From an uncultured Clostridia bacterium (lineage in GTDB: Bacteria; Bacillota; Clostridia; Oscillospirales; Ruminococcaceae), in the NCBI GenBank assembly GCA_947177545.1, contig CAMWVF010000001.1, positions 1-22,860 of the forward strand: a stretch of DNA of 22,860 nucleotides. The letters are read 5' to 3'. The notes under the pieces were generated by a model that was given only the letters and a program-made list of their open reading frames with translations, did not search any database and was not told the origin of the DNA. Both the position numbers and the translations under genes were made by a program. Shown here one piece after another: positions 1 to 7,371 of the stretch. The stretch's first letter is position 1. The number at the start of each line of letters is the position of its first letter.

Positions 1-1
1 A

Positions 2-394
2 TGTCAAACTGTTTTTTCAAAAGAGAAAATCCGCAAACAAACAAGCGGAAATTTTTCAGAAATCGGCGGAATATTTTCATGCCTTTCCCACAAAAATTTT
101 TCGGGATATGAAATTCATATGGGAGAAACTTTTTCGGAAAGTCCCGCGCTTTTATCCTGCGGAGGAGCTTTTGATGACAATGTTTACGGCTGTTACATTC
201 ACGGGATTTTTGACAGCGCAGATGTTTCCGAAAATATTGTAAAGGCTTTGTACAAACGAAAAAACTTGCAGTATGCAATCAAAAAAATTGACCGAAAAAT
301 CTACAAGGAGCAACAATATGACCTTCTTGCGGCGGAGGTGCGGAAAAATATTGATATGGAGTTTTTATATAAAATTCTGAATGAGGGAATTTGA
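2..394 (+). CDS. cobQ: Cobyric acid synthase (CobQ/CbiP), 3' end only
   Basis: CobQ amidates the side chains of the corrin ring in adenosylcobalamin synthesis, using glutamine. The frame is open from base 2, so the gene runs in from the left; about 130 C-terminal residues are visible. They carry the family motif GYEIHMGET (GYEIHM at 104-121), then GCYIHGIFDS, a second glutaminase-domain motif around the catalytic His, and a typical end with a conserved Arg and Asp (EVRKNIDMEFLYKIL). The ATG at 119 lies inside the GYEIHMGE motif and is not a start. The stop is at 392-394, and the cbiC remnant overlaps it. The C-terminus looks intact; whether the whole gene is functional cannot be told from here. 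The damaged neighbour suggests that the locus is decaying. Confidence 0.88.
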   Translation, partial: CQTVFSKEKIRKQTSGNFSEIGGIFSCLSHKNFSGYEIHMGETFSESPALLSCGGAFDDNVYGCYIHGIFDSADVSENIVKALYKRKNLQYAIKKIDRKIYKEQQYDLLAAEVRKNIDMEFLYKILNEGI

Positions 395-635
395 AAAGTT
401 ATGTAAATTAATCTTAATAATGAAATTTTTATGTGATAAACTGGCAGCATATTTTCACGGATTTTGTCCCGCGCTTGTAATAGGCGTACCCGTTGGATTT
501 GTAAGTATGATGCGGATCAAAGAACTGATTATGAATTCAGGTGCGCCGTATATTCTTTCAAAAGTCAGAAAAGGCGGCAGTAATGTTGCGGAGGCGATAT
601 GCAATGCGCTGATGTATATGATTGCGGGACGATGA
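381..635 (+). pseudogene. cbiC: Precorrin-8X methylmutase (CbiC/CobH), C-terminal remnant
   Basis: CbiC moves a methyl group on the corrin ring to give hydrogenobyrinate or cobyrinate. Only the last 60 or so residues are recognisable: PALVIGVPVGFV, a degraded equivalent of the usual ESKE stretch (here MRIKELIMNSG), then RKGGSNVAEAICNAL and a short tail. The family is about 200-220 residues long, so roughly two thirds, including the catalytic His region, is missing. The frame opens at an ATG overlapping the last codons of cobQ, and the first 25 or so residues resemble nothing in CbiC. No good ribosome binding site fits this start. This is seen as a 5' deletion leaving a stump. A short expressed peptide cannot be excluded but would lack the active site. 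Confidence 0.8.
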
Positions 636-659
636 ATTTTACCGCACGGCTGTTTTACC

Positions 660-687
660 CGCCAAATTGTTCGTTTTTTATTTGGCG
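660..687. terminator. Inverted repeat between convergent genes, possible weak terminator
   Basis: CGCCAAAT (660-667) and ATTTGGCG (680-687) form a perfect 8-bp stem with a T-rich 12-base loop. It sits between the cbiC stump and the 3' end of the minus-strand oxidoreductase, where a shared terminator is expected. Neither side has a clear T-tract after the stem, so termination is uncertain. Confidence 0.35.
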
Positions 688-692
688 AATTA

Positions 693-1826
693 TCAATTCA
701 AACTTTCCAAGGACGTCTTTTTTTCATAAAAGTGCACAGCGTTCTTTAATATCCCTTCAAAAGTGTAACCCGTATCTCCTTTTGAAATAGGCAGCTTTAT
801 CGTATGCCCAAGGAAGCCGGCCATGTATACCGCAGTAATAACTTCCACGGTTTTTCTGCCGTCAATTCCCGTAATAAGCGGACTTCCGCCTGTTTCCAAA
901 GCGTTGAGTACGTCGTCTATCTCGCCGGTGTGCCCCTCATGCGGCAGATCGGGTATACTTTTGTAAAACTCGTCCAACCGCTTTTTTAGTTCGGGATTGC
1001 CCTCCTTGCATGGGAAACCGTTTGACTGACTGATTTCAGCTTTTACATCCCATGAAGAGGAAAGCTTTGCGTCCGAACATTGAAGAACAATACCCTGCTC
1101 CTCGCCGTGATGTACCACGGAGCTTGTCAGCTGCGCCATGCTGCGGTCAGCATAGTGCAGACAGGCAACGGACAAATCCTCTACCTCTGCATTGTCGTGC
1201 ATGACGTTGGTCAGCATTGCTATAACCGAATCGGGCAGCTTGCCCTCTATCCAGTTAAGCATATCTATGTGATGTACCGCATGATTTAAGGTCGGACCTC
1301 CGCCCTCCTTTTCCCAAGTTCCGCGCCACCAAAGGTCGTAGTAGCAGTGTCCCCGCCACCATGCCGACTCTACGCGTGCAAAGCATAATTTCCCCGCAAG
1401 ACCGCTGTCCATAGTTTTTTTCAGCTTATAGACAGAATTTCTGAACCTGTTCTGCGCAACGCAGGCAAGCATTACCTTGTTCCTTTTTTTTGCCTCCAGC
1501 ATTTCGTCGCACTCGGCAAGACAAGCAGCCATTGGTTTTTCCACAAGTACATTGCACCCTGCGTCCATGCTGTTTATTGCTATTTCCGCATGAACGTACG
1601 GCGGCGTACATACGTGAACAAGATCAATTTTTATACCTGACGCAAGCATACTTTTATGATCTGCAAATACAGGACAGTCCAGCCCGTATTTTTCTTTCAC
1701 AGCCTCAGCCTTTTTAGGGTAAATATCGCAAAGCGCAACGATTTTGCACCTGTCGGGGAACGTCAGCAGTCCCTCAATATGGGCGGACGAAATGTTGCCT
1801 GTACCAACTATTGCCGCGTTTATCAT
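693..1826 (-). CDS. Gfo/Idh/MocA family NAD(P)-dependent oxidoreductase (A)
   Basis: This is a 377-residue cytosolic oxidoreductase of the glucose-fructose oxidoreductase/inositol dehydrogenase family, last gene of the four-gene operon. Residues 5-12 give the Rossmann dinucleotide motif (AIVGTGNI). CDIYPKKA follows the second strand. VEKPMA at 95-100 is the conserved EKP motif holding the catalytic Lys97. HHID at 185-188 supplies the conserved His and Asp of the substrate site. A WWRGTWEKEGGG stretch just before it is shared in outline with oxidoreductase C (WRATWNGEGGG), so A and C are closer to each other than to B. AAGGAGG lies 7 bases before the ATG, in a 13-base gap after gene B, which suggests co-transcription. 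Substrate unknown; a sugar, inositol-like or amino-sugar compound is likely from the family. Confidence 0.87.
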   Translation of the reverse strand: MINAAIVGTGNISSAHIEGLLTFPDRCKIVALCDIYPKKAEAVKEKYGLDCPVFADHKSMLASGIKIDLVHVCTPPYVHAEIAINSMDAGCNVLVEKPMAACLAECDEMLEAKKRNKVMLACVAQNRFRNSVYKLKKTMDSGLAGKLCFARVESAWWRGHCYYDLWWRGTWEKEGGGPTLNHAVHHIDMLNWIEGKLPDSVIAMLTNVMHDNAEVEDLSVACLHYADRSMAQLTSSVVHHGEEQGIVLQCSDAKLSSSWDVKAEISQSNGFPCKEGNPELKKRLDEFYKSIPDLPHEGHTGEIDDVLNALETGGSPLITGIDGRKTVEVITAVYMAGFLGHTIKLPISKGDTGYTFEGILKNAVHFYEKKTSLESLN

Positions 1827-1839
1827 AACTGTAACCTCC

Positions 1840-2922
1840 TTATTTTACCTTTACCGCTTTCATCTGCGCCTTTACGCAAAGCTCCGCAGCCTTGAAAGCG
1901 TGTTCTTGGGTCATGGCGTTTTCTGTACGGTCAATGCAGTCCAAAATCAGTTTTCCGAAATAGGGGAAACCGACTTTCCCCGAAACATGAAAATGGTGCT
2001 CGCCATCGTTATTTACCATAAAAACATGGTCTGATGTACCGTCCTTTGTGCCGACGTTTACGTACTTGCGGAGTTCAATGTAGCCCTCCGTACCGAGAAT
2101 AAACGTCCTGCCGTCGCCCCATGTGGGGAGACCGTCAGGGGTGAACCAGTCAACACGGAAATGCTGGGTCGTGCCGTTGTCGCCAACAAGTACCGCGTCG
2201 CCGAAATCCTCCAGCTCCGGGTAATCGGGGTGCGCGTAATTGCCCACCTGACTGTAGCTGATTTCCGCGTCCTTAACGCCGCAGTAAAACAAAAACTGCT
2301 CTATCTGATGACTGCCTATGTCGCACAGGATACCGCCGTATTTTTCCTTTTTGAAAAACCATTCGGGACGGTATTTGGGATTACCGATACGGTGCGGACC
2401 GAAGCCGTCTATATGTATCGGCTGACCTATCACGCCCTGTTCAATAAGCTGTCCCGCAAAAACCGCGGATTCAACATGCAGCCGTTCGCTGTAGTAGACC
2501 ATATACTTCCTGCCCGTACTGCGGACTGCTTCCTTTGCCGCCGCAAGCTGTTCAAGGGTAGTAAGGGGAGCCTTGTCGGTAAAATAATCCTTACCCGCCG
2601 CCATTACCCGCAAGCCGAGAGCGCATCTTTCGCTTGTTATTGCGGCAGAGCATACAAGCTTTACCTCGGGGTCGGAAAGAACCTCCTCTTCGCTGCGGGC
2701 AGCCTTAGCCTCGGGAAATTTTTCAAGGAATTTTTTCACCTTTTCGGGGTCGGGGTCGTACACCCATTTTATTGCAGCGCCCGCTTCTTTAAGTCCTCCG
2801 CACATTCCGTAAACATGACCGTGCTCCAAGGACACCGCCGCTATACAAAACTCTCCCGACTTTACAACAGGCGCAGGCTTTCCCTTAGGCGCGTAATTCA
2901 TACCGCTTGATTTGTCTGACAT
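1840..2922 (-). CDS. Gfo/Idh/MocA-like oxidoreductase (B) with an atypical cofactor motif
   Basis: 360 residues, third gene of the operon. The fold is recognisable from the order of elements, but two motifs are unusual. The first strand reads CIAAVSLEHGHVYGMCGGL (residues 26-44), lacking the GxGxxG of the two neighbours. The EKP motif is replaced by DKAP at 116-119, which keeps the Lys (117). DIGSHQIE at 201-208 retains the conserved His (205). An N-terminal tail of about 23 residues precedes the Rossmann strand. The ribosome binding site CGGAGG precedes the ATG by 8 bases. Only about 22 bases separate it from the transporter gene. It may bind NAD(P) differently, or act as a non-redox lyase or partner subunit; both are inference. 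Substrate unknown. Confidence 0.82.
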   Translation of the reverse strand: MSDKSSGMNYAPKGKPAPVVKSGEFCIAAVSLEHGHVYGMCGGLKEAGAAIKWVYDPDPEKVKKFLEKFPEAKAARSEEEVLSDPEVKLVCSAAITSERCALGLRVMAAGKDYFTDKAPLTTLEQLAAAKEAVRSTGRKYMVYYSERLHVESAVFAGQLIEQGVIGQPIHIDGFGPHRIGNPKYRPEWFFKKEKYGGILCDIGSHQIEQFLFYCGVKDAEISYSQVGNYAHPDYPELEDFGDAVLVGDNGTTQHFRVDWFTPDGLPTWGDGRTFILGTEGYIELRKYVNVGTKDGTSDHVFMVNNDGEHHFHVSGKVGFPYFGKLILDCIDRTENAMTQEHAFKAAELCVKAQMKAVKVK

Positions 2923-2944
2923 TTTTATTTCCTCCGTTCATAAA

Positions 2945-3781
2945 TTAAATTAACTGAAAAATAACTACTCCAGCAATACATATGATACTTCCCGCTAAAT
3001 TAAGCGCGGAATACCGTTCCCTGCGAATAATACCGATAACAAACAAGGATATAAGTATCATCGGCTGAATAAATGAATAATTTGCAAGACTGACAGCAAT
3101 GACCGCGTTTTCAAGCAGCATTCCTATCGTGTTTGGAATACGGGCAAGAATAACGTTCAGTGCACCCTTGCGGTTATTTTTAAATATTTCCGACGGCTTC
3201 ACCTTTGCGAGCATTATCAGAGCCACCAACGCCAGCGCTGGCATAAACTGCATTGTGGGCGAAGCAAATGGGGTAAACGTCCTTATGATAAGTCCGTAGC
3301 CGTACTTTGCAATAAGGTAAAATACCAGCGGGACGGCTATTTTGCGGTACTCAATTTTATTTTCCCGCCCCGACCGCACAATAAGCGCAAGTCCGACAAC
3401 AGTTACCGCAATACATAAAATTTTGTATGCGTTAATGTCCGCCCCGAAAAAAACGTCGGTTATGTAGGACGCAAAAAGCGTTACGCCTATCCACGCCTTA
3501 AGTTCAAAGGCGGACAGCTGTTTAAGCACCAGCGCGTTCATCTGAAACTCAAGCATTTTGCACACTGCTATGAGCAGAATTGCCGCAAAGGACTGCCATG
3601 TCACTGTAAAATAAATATCCTGAAAAGGCAGCGTCAACGCCGTAAAAAATGCTAACGAAGAACACATCAGAAACGTGAAATCGTTGCCGCTGAACTTTGC
3701 TTTTGATACAGCATACTTGTCGCTGAACGAGGTTATCGTATAGCAGGCTGTGACCCCAAGCATCATTACAAATGCGTTCAT
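2945..3781 (-). CDS. DMT superfamily (EamA-like) membrane transporter
   Basis: 278 residues, almost entirely hydrophobic, with roughly ten predicted membrane segments broken by short basic loops (for example SGRENKIEYRK near the middle and IIRRERY before the last pair). This is the length and two-half layout of EamA/drug-metabolite transporters. These proteins move small metabolites across the cytoplasmic membrane, but the direction and substrate cannot be read from sequence. It is the second gene of the operon, starting 4 bases after oxidoreductase C stops; GTGAGG in the end of that gene serves as ribosome binding site. Its place among sugar oxidoreductases under an AraC regulator suggests import of the inducer or export of a product. 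A dedicated ABC or MFS sugar importer is absent here. Confidence 0.75.
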   Translation of the reverse strand: MNAFVMMLGVTACYTITSFSDKYAVSKAKFSGNDFTFLMCSSLAFFTALTLPFQDIYFTVTWQSFAAILLIAVCKMLEFQMNALVLKQLSAFELKAWIGVTLFASYITDVFFGADINAYKILCIAVTVVGLALIVRSGRENKIEYRKIAVPLVFYLIAKYGYGLIIRTFTPFASPTMQFMPALALVALIMLAKVKPSEIFKNNRKGALNVILARIPNTIGMLLENAVIAVSLANYSFIQPMILISLFVIGIIRRERYSALNLAGSIICIAGVVIFQLI

Positions 3782-3785
3782 ATCC

Positions 3786-4955
3786 TCACCATCTGACTTT
3801 CCATCGTTCGCTGATATCTTCTCCGTTTTCGCTGTGAGCGGCTTTATGCTTCAGGCGCTCGTTTTTACAAAGCTCCTTCAGATATTTTTCAAAAAGGGAT
3901 TCGTCCGTGGGAATATCTGCCCAGTCGTCCGTCCATGAGGAAAGGTACGCAGCGTTGGATATTGAAAGGGAGTTAAGCCCCTCCACGCCCTCGGCTACCA
4001 TTTCCGTACCGTTAAGTATGGACTGCGCAAAGGCTTCAAGCACCTGCGGGTGTCCCTCCGGCTCGGGAGCGGTGAACTCGAAAAATTCCGATGCCGGAGA
4101 AACAAAGCCCTCCTTTGCTGTAAAGCAAAATTCCCGCTCGGGAACAGCTAATTTCCACCACGTCAGCTTGCCGTGCTCAACAACTATCTTGCCCCTGTCG
4201 CCCGAAATTTCGAGACGGTTTGTGCCGGGGGCTTCTCCCGTTGTGGAAATGAAAACCGACGTTGCGCCGTTTTCATATTCGCCGTAAATAGTAACGTCGT
4301 CCTCAACGTCAATATTGTGGTATTTTCCCGCTGTGCAAAATGCCCGCACCCGTTTCGGCATACCGAATATCCACTGCCACAAGTCAAGATTGTGGGGAGC
4401 CTGATTAAGCAGCACGCCGCCGCCCTCGCCGTTCCATGTGGCACGCCAGCTTCCCGAGTCGTAGTAGGCTTGCGTGCGGTACCAGTTTGTCACTATCCAT
4501 ACCATGCGTTTCAGCTCGCCGAGCTGACCGCTTTGGACTATCTCACGGGCTTTTAAAAACATAGGATTTGTCCGCTGATTGAACATGATACCGAACTTTA
4601 CCCCCGACCTTTCAGCTGCCTCGTTCATTTCCCGAACCTGCCGCGCGTAAACTCCCGCAGGCTTTTCCGTAAGGACGTGTATACCCCTTTTGAAGCACTC
4701 GACCGCAAGCGGCGGGTGGTCGTAGTGCGGTACTGCTATCAGCGCCGCGTCAACAATTCCGCTGTCCAGCATTTCTATCGGGTCGCCGAAGCATTTTACC
4801 GACAGATCCTGCTGCGGTACATTGACAAGCTTGTCGGGGTTTATATCGCATACAGCAGTCACCGTGACAGAGGGACATTTCCCTGCCAGAACGTTTCTGA
4901 AATGTCCGCTGCCCATGTTGCCCATGCCGATTATTCCAAGTCTTATTTTTTCCAT
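3786..4955 (-). CDS. Gfo/Idh/MocA family NAD(P)-dependent oxidoreductase (C), first gene of the operon
   Basis: 389 residues from the ATG at 4953-4955. That start is chosen because AAAGGAGG lies 6 bases before it; an in-frame ATG 21 bases further up would put the ribosome binding site inside the gene. LGIIGMGNMG at residues 6-15 is a textbook Rossmann motif. TEKPAG at 96-101 holds the catalytic Lys98. WRATWNGEGGG followed by NQAPHNLDLWQW (184-195) gives the substrate-site His and Asp. The rest is a GFO C-terminal alpha/beta domain. The last residues are unusually basic and hydrophilic (CKNERLKHKAAHSENGEDI), a tail not needed for the fold. It is transcribed from the promoter at 4998-5026, divergently from the AraC regulator. 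Substrate unknown. Confidence 0.87.
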   Translation of the reverse strand: MEKIRLGIIGMGNMGSGHFRNVLAGKCPSVTVTAVCDINPDKLVNVPQQDLSVKCFGDPIEMLDSGIVDAALIAVPHYDHPPLAVECFKRGIHVLTEKPAGVYARQVREMNEAAERSGVKFGIMFNQRTNPMFLKAREIVQSGQLGELKRMVWIVTNWYRTQAYYDSGSWRATWNGEGGGVLLNQAPHNLDLWQWIFGMPKRVRAFCTAGKYHNIDVEDDVTIYGEYENGATSVFISTTGEAPGTNRLEISGDRGKIVVEHGKLTWWKLAVPEREFCFTAKEGFVSPASEFFEFTAPEPEGHPQVLEAFAQSILNGTEMVAEGVEGLNSLSISNAAYLSSWTDDWADIPTDESLFEKYLKELCKNERLKHKAAHSENGEDISERWKVRW

Positions 4956-4997
4956 GGTTATCCTCCTTTGGAGCATTGCCGTTTATTTTATGTGACA

Positions 4998-5026
4998 ATT
5001 ATATCAGTAAATAATTTGTATTGCAA
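4998..5026 (-). promoter_or_regulatory. SigA promoter of the oxidoreductase-transporter operon
   Basis: On the minus strand TTGCAA (5026-5021), 17 bases, TATAAT (5003-4998). The -10 is a perfect consensus and lies about 42 bases before the ATG of oxidoreductase C. The -35 is the core of the palindrome ATTGCAAT, a candidate regulator site. Confidence 0.75.
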
Positions 5027-5055
5027 TTGTTATTTTTATCATAATACATTGCAAA
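5020..5055. promoter_or_regulatory. Candidate operators: repeated ATTGCAA motifs on both -35 boxes
   Basis: ATTGCAAT at 5020-5027 is a perfect 8-base palindrome on the minus-strand -35. A second ATTGCAA at 5048-5054 covers the plus-strand -35, 28 bases away. A looser copy (ATTTGCAAA, 5103-5111) falls between the ribosome binding site and start codon of the AraC gene. Repeated sites between a divergent AraC-type gene and its target are the expected arrangement for this family. Binding is inferred only. Confidence 0.45.
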
Positions 5056-5077
5056 TACGCGCATGATATGATACAAT
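5049..5077 (+). promoter_or_regulatory. SigA promoter of the AraC-type regulator
   Basis: TTGCAA (5049-5054), 17 bases, TACAAT (5072-5077), about 34 bases before the start codon. An overlapping TATGAT at 5067-5072 is less well spaced. The two divergent -35 boxes are about 22 bases apart, so one bound protein could affect both promoters. Confidence 0.65.
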
Positions 5078-5111
5078 TAACATAAAGCAATATAAGGAGG
5101 TCATTTGCAAA

Positions 5112-5936
5112 ATGGAGGACTTATTGCAGGAATTTACATACGAAAATATATATGTACGCCATGCCATAGACTACAAACCTGATGACAGTTATTTCAATAT
5201 GCACATACATGACAGATGTGAAATGTTTTGTTTTATTTCGGGAGATGCGGAATGCCTTGTGGAGGGTTCAAAATATCCGTTGGAACGAGGAAGCCTGCTT
5301 ATTATGCGTCCCGCTGAGTCACATAGGGCAAAAATACTCAGCGGCAGGCAGTATGAACGGTACACCGTAAATTTTCCTCTTTCCGCCGCCGACGTTATCG
5401 ACCCCGAACGCGCATTAATGGCGCCCTTTCTTGACCGACCGCTTGGTGTCGGAAATCTGTACCTGCCCTCGGAATTTGACGGAAATTCGATTGAATATTA
5501 TTTTAAACAAATTTGCAGTTGTACAGATAAATATACCGCAGACCTTGAAATACGGCTTTGTTTGCTTTCTATACTTGATTCAGTCAGAAAAGCGTATCTG
5601 AAAAGAGATACCCCCGAATACGTTCCCGTGACTACACTTTCGGGACGGATATTGGCATATATAAATGAGCACATTTTTGACGAGCTTTCCATAACAATGC
5701 TTGCAAAACATTTTTTTATAAGTCAGTCACAGCTTAACAGGATATTTAAAAGTTCAACAGGAACTTCACCATGGGAGTACATCACATTAAAAAGACTGAC
5801 CGCCGCAAAGGAGAAGATATGCGGAGGAATACCTGTAACAAAAGCCTGTACAGAATGCGGCTTCGGAGATTATTCAGCATTTTACAGAGCATATGTGAAA
5901 TATTTCGGCTGCTCGCCAAAACAAGATAATAAATAA
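5112..5936 (+). CDS. AraC-family transcriptional regulator
   Basis: 274 residues with the two-part AraC/XylS plan. Residues 1 to about 130 form a cupin-like sensing domain: the pattern MHIHDRCEMFCFISGDAECLV is followed by RGSLLIMRPAESHRAK, with the His and Glu spacing of the sugar-binding cupins. The last 100 residues hold two helix-turn-helix units: LSITMLAKHFFISQSQLNRIFK, then TKACTECGFGDYSAFYRAYVKYFG ending in SPKQ. Such proteins bind a carbohydrate and activate a neighbouring operon. AAGGAGG at 5094-5100 is 11 bases before the ATG, a little long; a TTG in between is out of frame. Divergent placement beside four catabolic-type genes makes those genes its probable target. The ligand is unknown. 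A perfect terminator follows the stop at once. Confidence 0.9.
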   Translation: MEDLLQEFTYENIYVRHAIDYKPDDSYFNMHIHDRCEMFCFISGDAECLVEGSKYPLERGSLLIMRPAESHRAKILSGRQYERYTVNFPLSAADVIDPERALMAPFLDRPLGVGNLYLPSEFDGNSIEYYFKQICSCTDKYTADLEIRLCLLSILDSVRKAYLKRDTPEYVPVTTLSGRILAYINEHIFDELSITMLAKHFFISQSQLNRIFKSSTGTSPWEYITLKRLTAAKEKICGGIPVTKACTECGFGDYSAFYRAYVKYFGCSPKQDNK

Positions 5937-5971
5937 GGCTGCTGCATAATTAAATGCAGCAGCCGTTTTTT
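5937..5971 (+). terminator. Intrinsic terminator of the AraC gene
   Basis: GGCTGCTGCAT (5937-5947) pairs perfectly with ATGCAGCAGCC (5954-5964) over a 6-base loop, followed by GTTTTTT. The right arm aligns with the 3' end of ppdK (see the ppdK remnant), so the terminator seems partly built from a captured ppdK fragment. Confidence 0.9.
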
Positions 5972-6037
5972 CGATAGGCACGCGGAAAGTCGAGCAGGAT
6001 ACATATGCCCGGGCTTGCAGAGGAAATCAACAATGTA
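5955..6037 (-). pseudogene. ppdK: Remnant of a pyruvate phosphate dikinase 3' end
   Basis: Bases 5955-6002 align without gaps to 7516-7563, inside the 3' end of the intact ppdK, with 43 of 48 identical by hand count; weaker, gapped similarity continues to about 6037/7602. On the minus strand the fragment reads YVSCSTFRVPIEKTAAA then stop, against YVSCSPFRVPIARLAAAQ in ppdK. A small deletion breaks the frame just before this. Both copies have the same orientation, 1561 bases apart, so they flank the toroid-protein gene and the broken phosphotransferase as direct repeats. It is non-coding debris from a duplication or recombination. Confidence 0.8.
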
Positions 6038-6047
6038 TAATAAAAAT

Positions 6048-7034
6048 TTACCTGTCGATCATATCAAATCTGTCCAATTTCTCTAACATGGCAAGCGAGC
6101 GGTAGGTTTCATACTTGATCTGCAATTTCTGCAATTCTTTGTCATCGCCAAAGGACCAGCCTAATGGCCACCGACCGTCGTTCTTCTGCTGACCCATTCT
6201 GTATTCAAGCGAATCAAGAACCAAGTCATTTACAGCGGGATATATGATACTCTTCGGGTGTCCCGCTACATCGCAGGGCAAATGAACATAGTCCTTGTCT
6301 GATTTTGCAAAATCAAGCTCCATAAAAGCTGTAGGATTCTGACATAAAATTGATGTCAGCTTGTCTGCGGTTTCCTTGTCTTTCAAGCAAGGTACAAACC
6401 ATTGAAAGTACTCAATATCATACGGTTCGCCCTTGTCGAAAATTTCCTTGTTGTAATCGGGAGAATTTTTGTCCCAGTAACGCAGGATATGCTCTGTCGG
6501 ATATTTTATTATATCACTGTATAATTCTTTCGGTACAAGCTCTGAATAATACGACACAAATGCAGCAAAGCACACTTTTTGATTGGCGTCGTATTTTTTT
6601 ATTCGTTCGTCCTCATTTTCTATCGGCGTCGTATCTTCTCCGCTGAATCTGACCCAATAGCAATGAACGCCGTTGTTGACTTCGGGGACTACGACTTCTC
6701 CCCAGTTCCCAATTTCGGGAATATAAAGTCCCAAAATATATTTCATCATATTCTGAATGAGCGGGTGATTTGCGGACGGTTTTTCTTTCAGATTTAAAAT
6801 ATATTTAACAGCGATCTCCGTGGCTTTCAGGCATGGACCCTGATAGTCGAATTCATAATAAATACCGCCGCCGAATCCGCCGTTTTCGTGCTGATATTTT
6901 TGCAGCACATTTAAAAATTTATCAGTGTCATTGTCCTCAAAAAGATAGCTGAACCATGCGCGGTTTATGTCGTCGCCGTTGGCAAATATATAATCCCGTG
7001 CCTTTATAAAATTTTCTTGACTAAGTTTGACCAT
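6048..7034 (-). CDS. Hypothetical protein with terpene cyclase/prenyltransferase-like alpha/alpha-toroid fold
   Basis: 328 residues, no signal peptide and no membrane segment, so probably cytosolic. Two stretches resemble the repeats of the squalene cyclase/prenyltransferase superfamily: LQKYQHENGGFGGG near residue 44 and QQKNDGRWPLGW near residue 285 (QW-like motifs). The rest is helical with many aromatic residues. The DxDD and DCTAE motifs of true terpene cyclases are not seen, so catalysis should not be assumed; similar proteins in gut Clostridia are annotated only by fold. GGAGG lies 8 bases before the ATG. The gene ends 11 bases from the ppdK remnant. A TATAAT-like box (minus strand near 7066) exists without a good -35, so it may be read from the promoter at 7372-7400. 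Confidence 0.65.
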   Translation of the reverse strand: MVKLSQENFIKARDYIFANGDDINRAWFSYLFEDNDTDKFLNVLQKYQHENGGFGGGIYYEFDYQGPCLKATEIAVKYILNLKEKPSANHPLIQNMMKYILGLYIPEIGNWGEVVVPEVNNGVHCYWVRFSGEDTTPIENEDERIKKYDANQKVCFAAFVSYYSELVPKELYSDIIKYPTEHILRYWDKNSPDYNKEIFDKGEPYDIEYFQWFVPCLKDKETADKLTSILCQNPTAFMELDFAKSDKDYVHLPCDVAGHPKSIIYPAVNDLVLDSLEYRMGQQKNDGRWPLGWSFGDDKELQKLQIKYETYRSLAMLEKLDRFDMIDR

Positions 7035-7104
7035 AATTTATTGCACCTCCAATATCTTTTTATTATAACGCATACCGTTGGGCTTGTATTGTAAAAATCC
7101 GACA

Positions 7105-7334
7105 TCATTGCAATAAAACAACAAGCTCACTGTAAATATCATCAATATTCTTCTGTACTTCCGCAGTGCTTTCGGGCGTTCCGTAGCCTCGGTAAAAGCC
7201 TTCTGTTTTCATGGTAAGATATAAAAGAAGATCGTACCACAATATTCTGCGTTTTTCTGCATATGAAAATTCGGTCTGCCCGTACCCTTTCAGCATATTG
7301 TTTCAAAGGAAAGTTTATTTTTAGTAAGTGACAT
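7105..7334 (-). pseudogene. Probable aminoglycoside phosphotransferase-family gene collapsed by an internal deletion
   Basis: An AAGGAG ribosome binding site precedes an ATG at 7334 that opens MSLTKNKLSFETIC and then hits a stop at 7292-7290. In another frame, entered at 7296, 63 codons follow: KGYGQTEFSYAEKRRILWYDLLLYLTMKTEGFYRGYG and a short helical end at 7105. The first piece resembles the N-terminus and the second the C-terminus of small-molecule phosphotransferases of the APH fold (family by recall, moderate confidence). The kinase core, with the Brenner HxDxxxxN motif and the DFG-like motif, is absent. A family member has about 280-330 residues, so over 200 codons have been lost with a frameshift at the join. 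An intact consensus promoter still stands in front. Confidence 0.55.
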
Positions 7335-7371
7335 AGTTATTTTCTCCTTGCTTTTATTTTTTATGAAACAA

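Noticed and set aside
2161..2910. Plus-strand open frame of 249 codons
   Set aside because: It lies wholly opposite oxidoreductase B, has no ribosome binding site and no recognisable domain; it is a mirror frame of a biased gene.
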